A DNA stretch of 26,353 nt from Clostridia bacterium BRH_c25 (GCA_001515955.1 LOES01000110.1:1-26353); one strand, 5' to 3'. Numbered from the stretch's first letter, positions 1-7,896 are shown. Numbers and translations are program-made. Notes: generated by a model from the letters alone, not told the origin.

Positions 1-552
1 TACTGCAACCAAAGCACCGGTCTCCTTTGACCTTTCCAGAGCAGCTGCAATTACTCCGTCATCAACCATCATACCCTTATAAACCATGTAAAGCTTAAAG
101 CTTGGAACGCCAAACTCTACAGAAGCCTTGAACTCCTCAAGGACTTCATCGGTCAGGTCGGTAATCGCAACATGAAAGGCATAGTCTATACAAGCCTGGG
201 GTTCGACATGCTTAAACCTGTCCTTGACTGCTTCCACAAGCCCCATACCTTTTTCCTGAGTGGCAAAATCAAAAACCGTTGTTGTACCTCCGCAGGCTGC
301 AGCTCTGGTACCGGATTCATAGCTGTCCGCTGAAACTGTCGCCCCCACAGGCAATTCAAGATGAACATGGGCATCAATGGCTCCCGGCAGTACCAATTTA
401 CCTGCCGCATCAACAACCAGCCCGCCTTCTAACTCCACATCCCTGGAAATCATCACAATTTTACCGTTTTTCACAGCGACATCGGCCTTATATGACTCCG
501 ATGCAGTGATGATTGTCCCATTTTTTATTATTAGATCCATACTTCCGTTCAT
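1..552 (-). CDS. Dihydropyrimidinase / D-hydantoinase, N-terminal part (runs off left edge)
   Basis: Cyclic-amidohydrolase family enzyme that opens hydantoin or dihydropyrimidine rings in the cytoplasm. The first 184 codons are visible and stay open to the window edge. Seen: an N-terminal beta-sandwich start (MDLIIKNG), then the metal-binding DAHVHLE motif (H62, H64), the GGTTTVFDFA stretch around residues 88-97, and FKLYMVYK at 152-159, whose last Lys matches the carboxylated metal-bridging lysine of the family. The start is the ATG at 552-550, because an AAAGGAAG ribosome binding site lies 8 bases upstream; the internal Met at 540 has no site of its own. It is transcribed away from the marR unit. 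Substrate (hydantoin, dihydrouracil or a related imide) cannot be settled from the N-terminal part. The family is clear. Confidence 0.9.
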   Translation of the reverse strand, partial: MNGSMDLIIKNGTIITASESYKADVAVKNGKIVMISRDVELEGGLVVDAAGKLVLPGAIDAHVHLELPVGATVSADSYESGTRAAACGGTTTVFDFATQEKGMGLVEAVKDRFKHVEPQACIDYAFHVAITDLTDEVLEEFKASVEFGVPSFKLYMVYKGMMVDDGVIAAALERSKETGALVAV

Positions 553-730
553 AAAAAGCACTTCCTTTATATTATTCTTTTTACAGCTTTAAAGTGTAGG
601 GGCACTATGGTTGATCCGTATCATTTACTATAATATCATACTTTCCCGGGACATATAACTCTTGTATCTGATGTACTGCAAAAAACCTTGTGAAAACCAA
701 CAGCACCTCCTATAAATGCTATAGCAGAAT

Positions 731-759
731 TTGACATATCAGCAGAAAGGTGGTATTCT
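731..759 (+). promoter_or_regulatory. Probable promoter of the marR-ABC exporter unit
   Basis: TTGACA at 731-736 is followed after 17 bases by TATTCT at 754-759 (4 of 6 consensus bases). A palindrome immediately downstream, at about the transcription start, fits control by the MarR protein encoded next. Confidence 0.55.
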
Positions 760-771
760 TTTTACAAATTA

Positions 772-785
772 GTTGCGTTCGCAAC
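772..785. promoter_or_regulatory. Candidate MarR operator palindrome
   Basis: GTTGCGTTCGCAAC is a perfect inverted repeat of six-base arms around TT. It sits 13-26 bases after the -10 box, where a bound repressor would block transcription. MarR proteins usually bind short palindromes of this size in their own promoters. Operator role is inferred from position and symmetry only. Confidence 0.5.
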
Positions 786-833
786 AATCAAGGATAAATT
801 TGTTGTGTTTATTAACACTAGGAGGTGTTTTAT

Positions 834-1295
834 ATGGAACCACTTATGAAATACATTGGCAGAACCTGGCGTTGTGCGGTTTTATACAGAAATGACAAGC
901 TTGAGCAGGAAGGTCTGAATGGCTATCAGCATACATATATCTTGAAAATCTGTCAGAATCCCGGAATTTCTCAGGAACAGCTTGCACAAATGATATTTAT
1001 TAACAAAAGCAATGTTACACGCCAGCTTGCCTTACTGGAGCAAAACGGGTTCATAACCAGGAGCTCCTGTGAGAAGGATAAGAGGGTCATGCGGGTTTTT
1101 CCCACCCAGAAGGCTCTTGATATCTACCCAAAGGTACATGACCTTCTATTGGAATGGAATGCTTGCCTCATTGAAGATTTTACCAGGGAGGAATGCCATC
1201 AGTTGTATTCAATGATGGAGCGTGTGATGAATAAAGCCGTCTTACAGGTAGAGAAGGAAGTAAAGAAAGAAGAAAAATCATGCGGAAAATCTTAA
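834..1295 (+). CDS. MarR-family transcriptional regulator
   Basis: Cytoplasmic DNA-binding repressor of 153 residues, the usual MarR length. Seen: a winged helix-turn-helix with PGISQEQLAQ, the recognition-helix segment NKSNVTRQLALLEQNGF and a wing containing EKDKRVMRV, flanked by helices for dimerisation. The start is the ATG at 834, eight bases after a perfect AGGAGG (820-825); the upstream GTG at 825 lies within that site and cannot be the start. It overlaps the next gene, an ABC exporter, by 16 bases, so both are translated from one message. MarR repressors next to exporters typically sense the exported toxic compound. That role, and self-repression through the palindrome upstream, are inferred. 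Confidence 0.92.
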   Translation: MEPLMKYIGRTWRCAVLYRNDKLEQEGLNGYQHTYILKICQNPGISQEQLAQMIFINKSNVTRQLALLEQNGFITRSSCEKDKRVMRVFPTQKALDIYPKVHDLLLEWNACLIEDFTREECHQLYSMMERVMNKAVLQVEKEVKKEEKSCGKS

Positions 1296-2995
1296 CCTAT
1301 TTAAAGCCTTATCTGCCCAAGATGATATTGGGACTAATAATAAAATTTGTCGGCACCATTATGGATTTGCTGCTGCCGTGGATTTTGGCTTACACCATTG
1401 ATGACATTGTTCCGCTGCAGAATGTGCGTCTCATTCTTATCTGGGGCATTGTCATGATTTTTTGTGCTGTTGTGGCACTGGTAACAAACATAATAGCAAA
1501 CCGTATGGCATCCAAGGTTGCAAAGGGTGCAACCGAAGCCATCCGCCACGATTTGTTTGCGAAGATTTCTTATCTTTCCTGCAGGCAGGTTGACGATTTT
1601 ACCATTCCCTCTCTGGAATCACGACTGACCTCCGATACTTACAATATTCACCATATGATTGGCCGGATGCAGCGTTTAGGCGTACGTGCTCCTATATTGC
1701 TGCTGGGCGGCATTATCGTCACTCTTACATTGGAGCCGGTGCTGTCACTGGTTTTAATACTGATCCTGCCTTTTATAGGACTGCTGGTATATATTGTCTC
1801 AAAAAAAGGCATCCCTCTTTATACCGGTCTGCAGCAAGCAGTAGATACCCTTGTACGCACAGTGCGCGAAAATATTACCGGTATTAGGGTAATAAAAGCG
1901 CTGTCTAAAACACATTATGAAAAGCAGCGTTTTTCCGATGTAAACGCTGAAGTGGTAAAGCGAGAGAAAAAAGCCGGTATCACTATGGCTGTGACAAATC
2001 CAATGATGAACCTGTTCTTGAATATGGGGCTCACCCTTGTCATTATTATAGGTGCATACCGTGTGAATGCCGGATTGACACAGCCGGGAAAAATCATTGC
2101 GTTTCTTACATACTTTACCATCATCCTCAATGCGATGCTTTCTGTCACCCGTATGTTTGTCATGTATTCTAAAGGAAGCGCCTCCGCCGACAGAATATGT
2201 CAGGTGCTGGATGCACCTGAGACCTTGAAACAAGAGCCTGAGAACCATGTGGATAATGGATACCATATTACATTTGATCATGTGTTCTTTTCCTATCATA
2301 AGGATAAATATAATATAGAGGATATCAGCTTTGCGCTGAAGCAGGGGGAAACCCTTGGAATTATAGGCGCTACCGGCAGCGGAAAAAGCACATTGGTTCA
2401 CCTGCTGCTGCGCTTGTATGATGCAGACAAAGGTGATATCCGCATTCATGGGGATAATGTCCGCAGCATTCCTCCAAAAGAGCTGCACACTAAATTTGGA
2501 ATTGTATTTCAGAACGATGTTCTGTTTGCCGACACTATCGCAGCCAATATTGATTTCGGCCGTGGATTGAACCGGGAACAAATCGAAGCAGCGGCTGATT
2601 CCGCACAGGCCAAAGAATTTATTGACTCTTTACCGGACGGCTATGATCATATGCTGACAGCCAAAGGTTCTAATCTGAGCGGCGGACAGAAACAGAGAAT
2701 TCTGATGGCACGCGCATTGGCTGCACAGCCGGAGATCGTTGTTCTGGATGATTCCTCCAGTGCGTTGGATTATAAAACAGACTCTCTGCTCCGCAAAGCA
2801 CTTGTTCAAAATTTCAAGGACACTACAACTATTATTATTGCACAGCGGGTCAGCTCTGTCTTACATGCCGACCGCATCCTTGTTCTGGAGGATGGCAAAG
2901 CCTTGGGATACGGCACACATGAGCAATTGCTTCAAAGCTGCGAAAGCTACCGGGAAATCAGCCTGTCGCAGATGGGAGGTGCAGTCATTGCGTAA
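1280..2995 (+). CDS. ABC exporter half-transporter, subunit with degenerate ATP site
   Basis: Inner-membrane exporter subunit of 571 residues: an ABC transmembrane domain of six expected helices (about 1-320), then a nucleotide-binding domain. Seen: Walker A GATGSGKST (363-371), Q-loop FQND, intact signature LSGGQ (466-470), but Walker B ends VVLDD, with Asp491 where the catalytic Glu is expected, and the switch His is Gln522 (IAQRVSS). In heterodimeric exporters such as LmrCD, BmrCD and TM287/288 the same two changes mark the subunit that carries the non-hydrolysing site. The partner gene overlaps the 3' end by 8 bases. Likely substrate is a drug, peptide or lipid-like compound; the sequence does not say which. 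Confidence 0.93.
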   Translation: MRKILTYLKPYLPKMILGLIIKFVGTIMDLLLPWILAYTIDDIVPLQNVRLILIWGIVMIFCAVVALVTNIIANRMASKVAKGATEAIRHDLFAKISYLSCRQVDDFTIPSLESRLTSDTYNIHHMIGRMQRLGVRAPILLLGGIIVTLTLEPVLSLVLILILPFIGLLVYIVSKKGIPLYTGLQQAVDTLVRTVRENITGIRVIKALSKTHYEKQRFSDVNAEVVKREKKAGITMAVTNPMMNLFLNMGLTLVIIIGAYRVNAGLTQPGKIIAFLTYFTIILNAMLSVTRMFVMYSKGSASADRICQVLDAPETLKQEPENHVDNGYHITFDHVFFSYHKDKYNIEDISFALKQGETLGIIGATGSGKSTLVHLLLRLYDADKGDIRIHGDNVRSIPPKELHTKFGIVFQNDVLFADTIAANIDFGRGLNREQIEAAADSAQAKEFIDSLPDGYDHMLTAKGSNLSGGQKQRILMARALAAQPEIVVLDDSSSALDYKTDSLLRKALVQNFKDTTTIIIAQRVSSVLHADRILVLEDGKALGYGTHEQLLQSCESYREISLSQMGGAVIA

Positions 2996-4757
2996 AACTG
3001 TAAAACCACAGGAAAAGCCAAAGGACGGCAAAAAAGTTCTTATGCGTTTGTGGGGTTACTTGTACCAATATAAATGGATGGTATTGATAGCTCTGCTCCT
3101 TACTCTTCTCAGCAATCTTCTGGCACTGATCGGACCGATGCTCTCCGGCTATGCAATTGATGCCATTGGACCGGGAAAGGGGCAGGTACAGTTTCAGGTG
3201 GTTTTTTACAATTGCTTTTTGATGATTGTATTCTATCTTCTTTCCTCTCTGCTCTCCTATATTCTTTCAGTTTTGATGATACATCTCAGCCAGAAGGTTA
3301 TCTTCAAAATGCGAAATGATGTATTTGACAAACTGGCGGATTTGCCCGTAGGATATTTTGATAAACATCATACCGGCGATATTATCAGCCGTATTTCCTA
3401 CGACATAGATACAGTGAATGCATCCTTGTCCACCGATTTACTCCAAATATGCACCAGTGTAATTACGGTGGCAGGCTCTCTTGCCATGATGCTTTTCCTT
3501 TCTCCCATATTAGTGCTGGTATTTACCGTAACTATCCCTGTTTCGATTCTGCTGACCAAGTATATGACAGGCAAGGTACGTCCGCTATTTCGCAAACGTT
3601 CCGCCAAGCTGGGCGAGTTAAATGGGTTTGTGGAGGAAATCATCTCCGGTCAAAAGACCATTACAGTCTATCATCAGGAGGATACTATGATAAACCGCTT
3701 TGATTCAAAGAACAAAGAAGCGGTAAACGCCTATTATAATGCCGACTATTACGGCAGCATGACAGGCCCTTCCGTCAATTTCATCAATAACCTTTCCCTT
3801 GCGCTTATAAGCGTATTTGGGGCATTGCTTTATTTATTCAACCTTCTGACCTTGGGAAACCTTTCGTCTTTTGTACTTTATTCCCGTAAATTCTCCGGCC
3901 CCATCAATGAAGCAGCCAACATCATCAGTGAGCTGCAATCCACTTTTGCCGCAGCTGAGAGAATTTTCCGCCTGATTGACGAGGAGCCGGAGCCAATAGA
4001 CATGAATGATGCTGAGATTTTAGACAATTTACAGGGTAACGTCAAGATGGAGCATGTTGATTTTGGCTACATCCCGGAAAAAATAATTATCAGGGATCTC
4101 AACCTAAATGCGGATAAAGGCAGCCTCGTTGCTATTGTAGGTCCGACAGGTGCAGGAAAGACCACAATGATCAACCTGCTTATGCGGTTTTACGATCCAA
4201 GCAGCGGAGCGATCTCTATTGACGGCAGGGATATTCAAAAAGTAACCAGGAAAAGTCTGCGTCTTTCCTATGCCATGGTTTTACAGGACACCTGGCTATT
4301 CCATGGAACGGTTTTTGATAATATTGCTTATGGTAAAAAGGGGGCGACAATAGACGATGTAGTCTCTGTAGCTAAAGCGGCAAAAATCCACAATTATATT
4401 ACTCAGCTGCCGGAAGGCTATAATACTATCCTCAATGATGAGGGCATGAACATCTCTCAAGGGCAAAAACAGCTTCTCACTATTGCAAGAGCCATGCTGC
4501 TGAATTCTAAAATACTTATACTTGATGAAGCCACCTCCAACGTGGATACCCGCACAGAATTGCAGATTCAAGGAGCCATGCGCAAATTGATGCAGGGAAA
4601 GACCTGCTTTATTATAGCTCATCGTCTGTCTACCATTCAAAATGCCGACGTTATCCTGGTAGTGCGTGACGGCAAAATTGTGGAGCAGGGAAAGCATCAA
4701 GAGCTTCTGAAACGCAATAAAGTTTATGCAGAACTCTATAATTCACAGTTTCAATGA
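2988..4757 (+). CDS. ABC exporter half-transporter, catalytic partner subunit
   Basis: Second subunit of the exporter, 589 residues: transmembrane domain (about 20-330) followed by an ATPase domain. Seen: Walker A GPTGAGKTT (385-393), Walker B ILILDE with catalytic Glu514, and switch His545 (IAHRLST). The signature is ISQGQ (489-493) instead of LSGGQ. That deviation faces the degenerate Walker site of the upstream subunit in the heterodimer, which completes the expected asymmetric pair. The start is TTG at 2988, because GGGAGGT (2974-2980) lies seven bases upstream; the reading frame is open further upstream but lies inside the previous gene. Co-transcribed with marR and the first subunit. 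Confidence 0.93.
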   Translation: MRKTVKPQEKPKDGKKVLMRLWGYLYQYKWMVLIALLLTLLSNLLALIGPMLSGYAIDAIGPGKGQVQFQVVFYNCFLMIVFYLLSSLLSYILSVLMIHLSQKVIFKMRNDVFDKLADLPVGYFDKHHTGDIISRISYDIDTVNASLSTDLLQICTSVITVAGSLAMMLFLSPILVLVFTVTIPVSILLTKYMTGKVRPLFRKRSAKLGELNGFVEEIISGQKTITVYHQEDTMINRFDSKNKEAVNAYYNADYYGSMTGPSVNFINNLSLALISVFGALLYLFNLLTLGNLSSFVLYSRKFSGPINEAANIISELQSTFAAAERIFRLIDEEPEPIDMNDAEILDNLQGNVKMEHVDFGYIPEKIIIRDLNLNADKGSLVAIVGPTGAGKTTMINLLMRFYDPSSGAISIDGRDIQKVTRKSLRLSYAMVLQDTWLFHGTVFDNIAYGKKGATIDDVVSVAKAAKIHNYITQLPEGYNTILNDEGMNISQGQKQLLTIARAMLLNSKILILDEATSNVDTRTELQIQGAMRKLMQGKTCFIIAHRLSTIQNADVILVVRDGKIVEQGKHQELLKRNKVYAELYNSQFQ

Positions 4758-4917
4758 TATAATGATATATCCGCCCCTGCAAAACTATTATTATCATCAT
4801 GGCTATTACAACCGCAGAATTGGGTGTTGTCGCAACAGAAAAATGAAAAGTGTAAAGAAATCCTGGGAAACCTACAAAATTATTTGAAATTCCTGTGAAT
4901 AATACTAAAAAACTAAG

Positions 4918-4946
4918 TTGACAACAACTGTATAAGCTGGTATTAT
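4918..4946 (+). promoter_or_regulatory. Strong predicted promoter upstream of repeat copy A
   Basis: A perfect TTGACA (4918-4923), a 17-base spacer and TATTAT (4941-4946, 5 of 6 consensus bases). Transcription would start near 4953 and run through the structured repeat toward the small ORF and the ilv leader. Confidence 0.6.
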
Positions 4947-4991
4947 AAATTTTAATATTATTTTGGCGTATACAGAATAATATCGGACAAA

Positions 4992-5108
4992 TATATTGAA
5001 CGCGCTTAGGGTATTACATTAGGACATAGCGCGAATTCAATGAAAATCAAGGAAATATTTACGCGAAATCTGAATCAGTAATGTAAAATGTTTTTCGCAA
5101 AATATATA
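4992..5108 (+). repeat. Structured dispersed repeat, copy A
   Basis: About 117 bases that recur at 10536-10651 in the same orientation with roughly 80% identity by eye. A hairpin is formed by TTGAA+CGCGCT (4996-5006) with AGCGCG+AA+TTCAA (5028-5040), the AA being a bulge. In copy B the stem reads CGCACT/AGTGCG, so one G-C pair has become A-T with pairing kept. A second weaker stem uses GCGAAA with TTTCGC further down, ending in a shared AATATATA. It could be a miniature transposable element with short inverted ends (ATATATT/AATATAT) or a small structured RNA. The family is not recognised. Confidence 0.75.
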
Positions 5109-5133
5109 AGACTGAGAAAAGGGGATTTTTCAC

Positions 5134-5394
5134 ATGCTGAATATGATAATGAGTTTATTTACAGTTATCATTAATAGCGTAGTCGTCAATGCTGTGCTAG
5201 ACCTGGTTATTAACGGGATTCTGGTAGTATTACTAAGCTTGCTACTAGGTCTCGTGCTAATGATTAGCGTCAACAGCATTGTTTGGTCTGTGAAAAATTC
5301 CATATTATCAAAGGCGATGATTAGGATAAAAGGCAACGTGAAATTCTTTAAAGGATTAGAAGTCGGTATGAACCGGCAGGATTCATTTGCTTAA
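5134..5394 (+). CDS. Small hydrophobic ORF, doubtful
   Basis: An 86-codon ORF with a reasonable ribosome site (AAAAGGGGA about 8 bases before the ATG). The first ~55 residues are almost entirely Leu/Ile/Val/Met/Ser/Asn and could form two membrane helices; the rest is basic (KAMIRIKGNVKF). No family is recognised. Against it: the 3' third overlaps the start of the ilv T-box leader and a predicted promoter lies inside the ORF. A long imperfect inverted repeat (CAATGCTGT 5187-5195 with ACAGCATTG 5273-5281, and AGACCT 5199-5204 with AGGTCT 5247-5252) runs through the coding part. It may be a tiny membrane protein or a chance ORF. Confidence 0.3.
   Translation: MLNMIMSLFTVIINSVVVNAVLDLVINGILVVLLSLLLGLVLMISVNSIVWSVKNSILSKAMIRIKGNVKFFKGLEVGMNRQDSFA
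5279..5308 (+). promoter_or_regulatory. Candidate promoter of the ilvBN T-box transcript
   Basis: TTGTTT (5279-5284), an 18-base spacer and TATTAT (5303-5308) precede the first recognisable T-box leader sequence by a few bases, the expected distance for a leader starting near 5315. The -35 box is weak (3 of 6). Confidence 0.4.
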
Positions 5395-5524
5395 GTACCT
5401 GGGAGCTGCAAGCGGTATGAAAGCTTGGCCGGTCGACAACTGGAGTTGACCGTTAGTAAAAATTAAAAATGGGTGGTAGCACGAGGACTTTTCGCCCCAG
5501 TGGGATGAGAAGTCCTTTTATTTA
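5311..5524 (+). promoter_or_regulatory. T-box leader of ilvBN
   Basis: Transcribed leader that reads uncharged tRNA and controls read-through into ilvB. Seen: the conserved T-box element GGGTGGTAGCACG (5471-5483), a terminator helix right after it, and an alternative pairing of GGGTG with CGCCC that would form the antiterminator. Upstream are features of Stem I: GATGATTAGGATAAAAGG at its 5' side, GCAA/TTGC and TGAA/TTCA pairings, and CCTGGGAGCTGC after it, plus a Stem III hairpin CGGTC/GACCG near 5431-5455. The gene controlled makes acetolactate, so the effector should be a branched-chain tRNA. The specifier codon could not be fixed by eye: CTT (Leu) and GTA (Val) both occur in the likely loop near 5391-5397. 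Confidence 0.85.
5484..5523 (+). terminator. T-box-controlled terminator before ilvB
   Basis: AGGACTT (5484-5490) pairs with AAGTCCT (5510-5516), extended inward by TTC/GAG with one wobble or mismatch, followed by TTTTATTTAT. It overlaps the antiterminator sequence, as in other T-box leaders. Confidence 0.85.
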
Positions 5525-5553
5525 TCAAAAATGTGGAGAAGAGGAGGAAGCGT

Positions 5554-7236
5554 ATGAAATATTCAGGTGCAGAGCTTACTATTAAGCTATTGGAAAAACA
5601 GGGAATTGAATTTATTGCGGGCATACCGGGAGGGGCTAATCTGCCGCTATATAACGCATTATATGAAAGTCCCATACGGCATATATTGGCCAGACACGAG
5701 CAGGGAGCCGGCTTCATCGCTCACGGTATGGCAAGATCTACAGGTAAGACAGCTGTCTGCTTTGCTACTTCCGGGCCGGGAGTTACAAATACCATAACTG
5801 CCGTAGCCGATGCCAAGCTGGATTCGGTGCCCATAGTATTCATCACAGGGCAGGTATCTCTATCCCTTATTGGTACGGATGCTTTTCAGGAGGTTGATAC
5901 TTATGGACTGACTTTGCCTATTACCAAGCATAATTTTCTCGTACATTCAGCCAGGGAATTATTGGAGGTTATACCCGAAGCATTCAGAATTGCTCTTTCC
6001 GGTCGCCCGGGACCTGTGGTAGTGGATATTCCCAAGGATGTGCAAATGGAAATGATTGAAATAAACGAGCTGCCGGAGCCGAGCATCAATCCGGCCGATT
6101 CAAGGGTAAGCGTGAGTGATGCTGCAAGGATAGCCAGAATTATTAATGAGGCCAAGCGGCCCTTGATGCTTATAGGAGGCGGAGTTATCAACTCAAACGC
6201 CCAAGAGCTGTTATTAAAGCTTATTAAAAAGAACACCATTCCCGCAGCTTCTACTCTGATGGGTTTGGGGTGCATCCCGCAGGATGATGCTCTTTCTCTA
6301 GGAATGCTGGGTATGCACGGTGCCCGGTATACAAATTATATAGTCAATGAGGCTGACCTGGTCCTGGCCTTTGGAGTACGTTTTGACGACAGAGCTACAG
6401 GAAAGATAAAAGGCTTTTGTCCCGATGCAACTATAGTCCATATTGATATTGATGAATCAGAAATAGATAAGGTTAAAAAGACAAACATTTCTGTTACGGG
6501 AGATATTGGCCAGGTAGTATGTGAAATGCTGCCCTACATCAATCGTGACAGCCGTTCTGAGTGGATGGATTATATCAAAGGCATGAAGCTGGAGTATCCC
6601 GTGGAGCTGCCTGAGGATAAGAGTCCCTACCATCCCTGCAGCTTTATCAGAAAAGTTGGGGAAATGCTTGACGAGAACACCATCATCACAACAGATGTGG
6701 GTCAGCATCAGATGTGGGTAGCTCAGGCCTATCCCTTCAGAAAACCGCGCACGCTGCTGACCTCCGGCGGCCTGGGTACCATGGGAATAGGCTTGCCGGC
6801 GGCAATAGGAGCTGCGCTGGCTCATCCTGACAAGCGCATAGTCTGCTTTACCGGGGATGGGTCCATCCTGATGAATATTCAGGAGCTTGCAACCCTTGCA
6901 GATTTAAACCTGAATGTTACTGTCCTCATAATGAACAACAAGCACTTGGGGTTAGTCAGGCAGCAGCAGGAACTATTCTACGAAAAACACTATATTGCTA
7001 CAAAATTCATAGCTAATCCTAATTTTGCGAGAATTGCCGGGGGCTTTGGAATAATAAGCTACGACCTTGAAGATACAGAGGACCCGATGGGGATTCTGAA
7101 AAAAGCCTTCAGTGAGCCGGGACCCTGTGTCATAAATGTTCCTATAGATCCTGAAGAGCAGGTTACTCCCATGGTTCCTCCAGGAGCCGCAAATAATGAA
7201 ATGATTGGAGGCTGTTATGATGACACAGATATTTAA
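5554..7236 (+). CDS. ilvB: Acetolactate synthase, large (catalytic) subunit
   Basis: Thiamine-diphosphate enzyme that condenses two pyruvates to acetolactate, or pyruvate with 2-oxobutyrate, the first common step of valine, leucine and isoleucine synthesis. It has 560 residues, normal for the family. Seen: N-terminal pyrimidine-binding domain with the catalytic Glu49 in RHEQGAGF, a central FAD-type domain (about 190-330; FGVRFDDRATGK), and the C-terminal domain with the GDG motif at 434-436 followed by LIMNNKHLG. The start is the ATG at 5554, six bases after AGGAGG (5542-5547); the in-frame GTG at 5533 lies before that site. Regulated by the T-box leader upstream and overlapped by ilvN. Confidence 0.96.
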   Translation: MKYSGAELTIKLLEKQGIEFIAGIPGGANLPLYNALYESPIRHILARHEQGAGFIAHGMARSTGKTAVCFATSGPGVTNTITAVADAKLDSVPIVFITGQVSLSLIGTDAFQEVDTYGLTLPITKHNFLVHSARELLEVIPEAFRIALSGRPGPVVVDIPKDVQMEMIEINELPEPSINPADSRVSVSDAARIARIINEAKRPLMLIGGGVINSNAQELLLKLIKKNTIPAASTLMGLGCIPQDDALSLGMLGMHGARYTNYIVNEADLVLAFGVRFDDRATGKIKGFCPDATIVHIDIDESEIDKVKKTNISVTGDIGQVVCEMLPYINRDSRSEWMDYIKGMKLEYPVELPEDKSPYHPCSFIRKVGEMLDENTIITTDVGQHQMWVAQAYPFRKPRTLLTSGGLGTMGIGLPAAIGAALAHPDKRIVCFTGDGSILMNIQELATLADLNLNVTVLIMNNKHLGLVRQQQELFYEKHYIATKFIANPNFARIAGGFGIISYDLEDTEDPMGILKKAFSEPGPCVINVPIDPEEQVTPMVPPGAANNEMIGGCYDDTDI

Positions 7237-7519
7237 TATTGTTTTAGAGCTTACTGTTAACAACCATCCTGGGGTGATGTCCCATATTACCGGTTTGTTT
7301 TCTCGAAGAGCCTTCAACCTGGAGGGTATACTTTGCGGAAGAGTCGGGGATGGCTCTACCAGCAAAATCTATTTGCTGGTAGGCAAGGATGACCGCCTTG
7401 ACCAAATAATCAAGCAGGTTAAAAAGTTGTATGATGTACTCGATTTTAAGCTTCATGAGGATTATAACAGTGCATTATTTGACAGGGTCCATGAGGTAAT
7501 TATTAAGGAGCCTTCATAG
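7217..7519 (+). CDS. ilvN: Acetolactate synthase, small (regulatory) subunit
   Basis: ACT-domain regulatory subunit that activates IlvB and gives feedback inhibition by branched-chain amino acids. It has 100 residues, the short E. coli IlvN-like form with one ACT domain and little C-terminal extension. Seen: the typical start FNIVLELTVNNHPGVMSHI and the segment RRAFNLEGILCG. It overlaps ilvB by 20 bases, which suggests translational coupling. GGAGG (7207-7211) serves either of two adjacent ATGs, 7217 or 7220; the first is chosen here. A TTG at 7205 is upstream of that site and unlikely. No clear terminator follows. Confidence 0.93.
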   Translation: MMTQIFNIVLELTVNNHPGVMSHITGLFSRRAFNLEGILCGRVGDGSTSKIYLLVGKDDRLDQIIKQVKKLYDVLDFKLHEDYNSALFDRVHEVIIKEPS

Positions 7520-7580
7520 ACATAACACATGTTTGTGAATGCTAAGAAATTTTTTTGAAAATTTTACAATATATTTAGGG

Positions 7581-7609
7581 TTGATAAGTGTCCGTTTCAT
7601 TGTTATACT
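7581..7609 (+). promoter_or_regulatory. Promoter of the tRNA-Arg gene
   Basis: TTGATA (7581-7586), exactly 17 bases, then TATACT (7604-7609). It ends 11 bases before the tRNA, so the tRNA has its own transcript. Confidence 0.7.
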
Positions 7610-7620
7610 TGTGATATCAT

Positions 7621-7697
7621 GCACCTATAGCTCAGCAGGATAGAGCAACGGTTTCCGAAGCCGTGTGCCGTGGGTTCGACTCCCTCTAGGTGCACCA
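7621..7697 (+). tRNA. tRNA-Arg, anticodon CCG
   Basis: A complete 77-base cloverleaf with encoded CCA. The acceptor stem GCACCTA pairs with TAGGTGC, the anticodon stem ACGGT pairs with GCCGT around the loop TTCCGAA, giving anticodon CCG for the rare CGG arginine codon, and the T arm contains GGTTCGACTCC. It is bracketed by its own promoter and terminator. Confidence 0.95.
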
Positions 7698-7720
7698 TAA
7701 CTCACCCTGAATATAAAAGA

Positions 7721-7753
7721 CTTGCCGTTATCAGCAAGCCTTTATTCTTTTTT
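7721..7753 (+). terminator. Terminator after tRNA-Arg
   Basis: CTTGC (7721-7725) pairs with GCAAG (7734-7738), followed by CCTTTATTCTTTTTT. It ends the tRNA transcript before the hydrogenase-like gene. Confidence 0.75.
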
Positions 7754-7836
7754 GATATGTATTATTACACATCCCAAGTTGTAAAATGTATAATAAAAGC
7801 ATACAATATGATTAAATTTTTATAATATTCCCATGT

Positions 7837-7858
7837 CTCCACCTTCTGCAAGGTGGAG
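7837..7858 (+). promoter_or_regulatory. Perfect hairpin in the leader of the hydrogenase-like gene
   Basis: CTCCACCTT pairs with AAGGTGGAG around a CTGC loop: nine pairs and a four-base loop. There is no T run, so it is not a standard terminator. It lies about 40 bases before the start codon and downstream of TATAAT boxes at 7789-7794 and 7821-7826, either of which could be the -10 element. An mRNA-stability or protein-binding role is possible but not shown. Confidence 0.4.
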
Positions 7859-7896
7859 TCCCGCTTATAAAATTTAGATACTTGAGGAGGATGTAC

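Larger units (their letters stand above)
4758..5133. other. Intergenic region with a promoter and a structured repeat
   Basis: No convincing gene is visible in these 376 bases. No clear factor-independent terminator follows the exporter genes. The region holds a strong plus-strand promoter at 4918-4946 and repeat copy A at 4992-5108, both listed separately. Confidence 0.6.

Noticed and set aside
605..745. Short minus-strand frames upstream of the hydantoinase gene, one starting TTG after an AGGAGG
   Set aside because: Two overlapping frames of about 32 codons are both open, neither resembles a known protein, and the ATG-started one has no ribosome site. The AGGAGG alone was not enough.
1799..2581. 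260-codon minus-strand frame opposite the first ABC subunit gene
   Set aside because: It is antisense to a clear ABC exporter gene, has an uneven Cys/His-rich composition, no family match and no ribosome site.
2739..2987. N-terminal extension of the second ABC subunit
   Set aside because: The frame is open but lies inside the upstream gene; the TTG at 2988 has a well-spaced GGGAGGT and gives the normal length.
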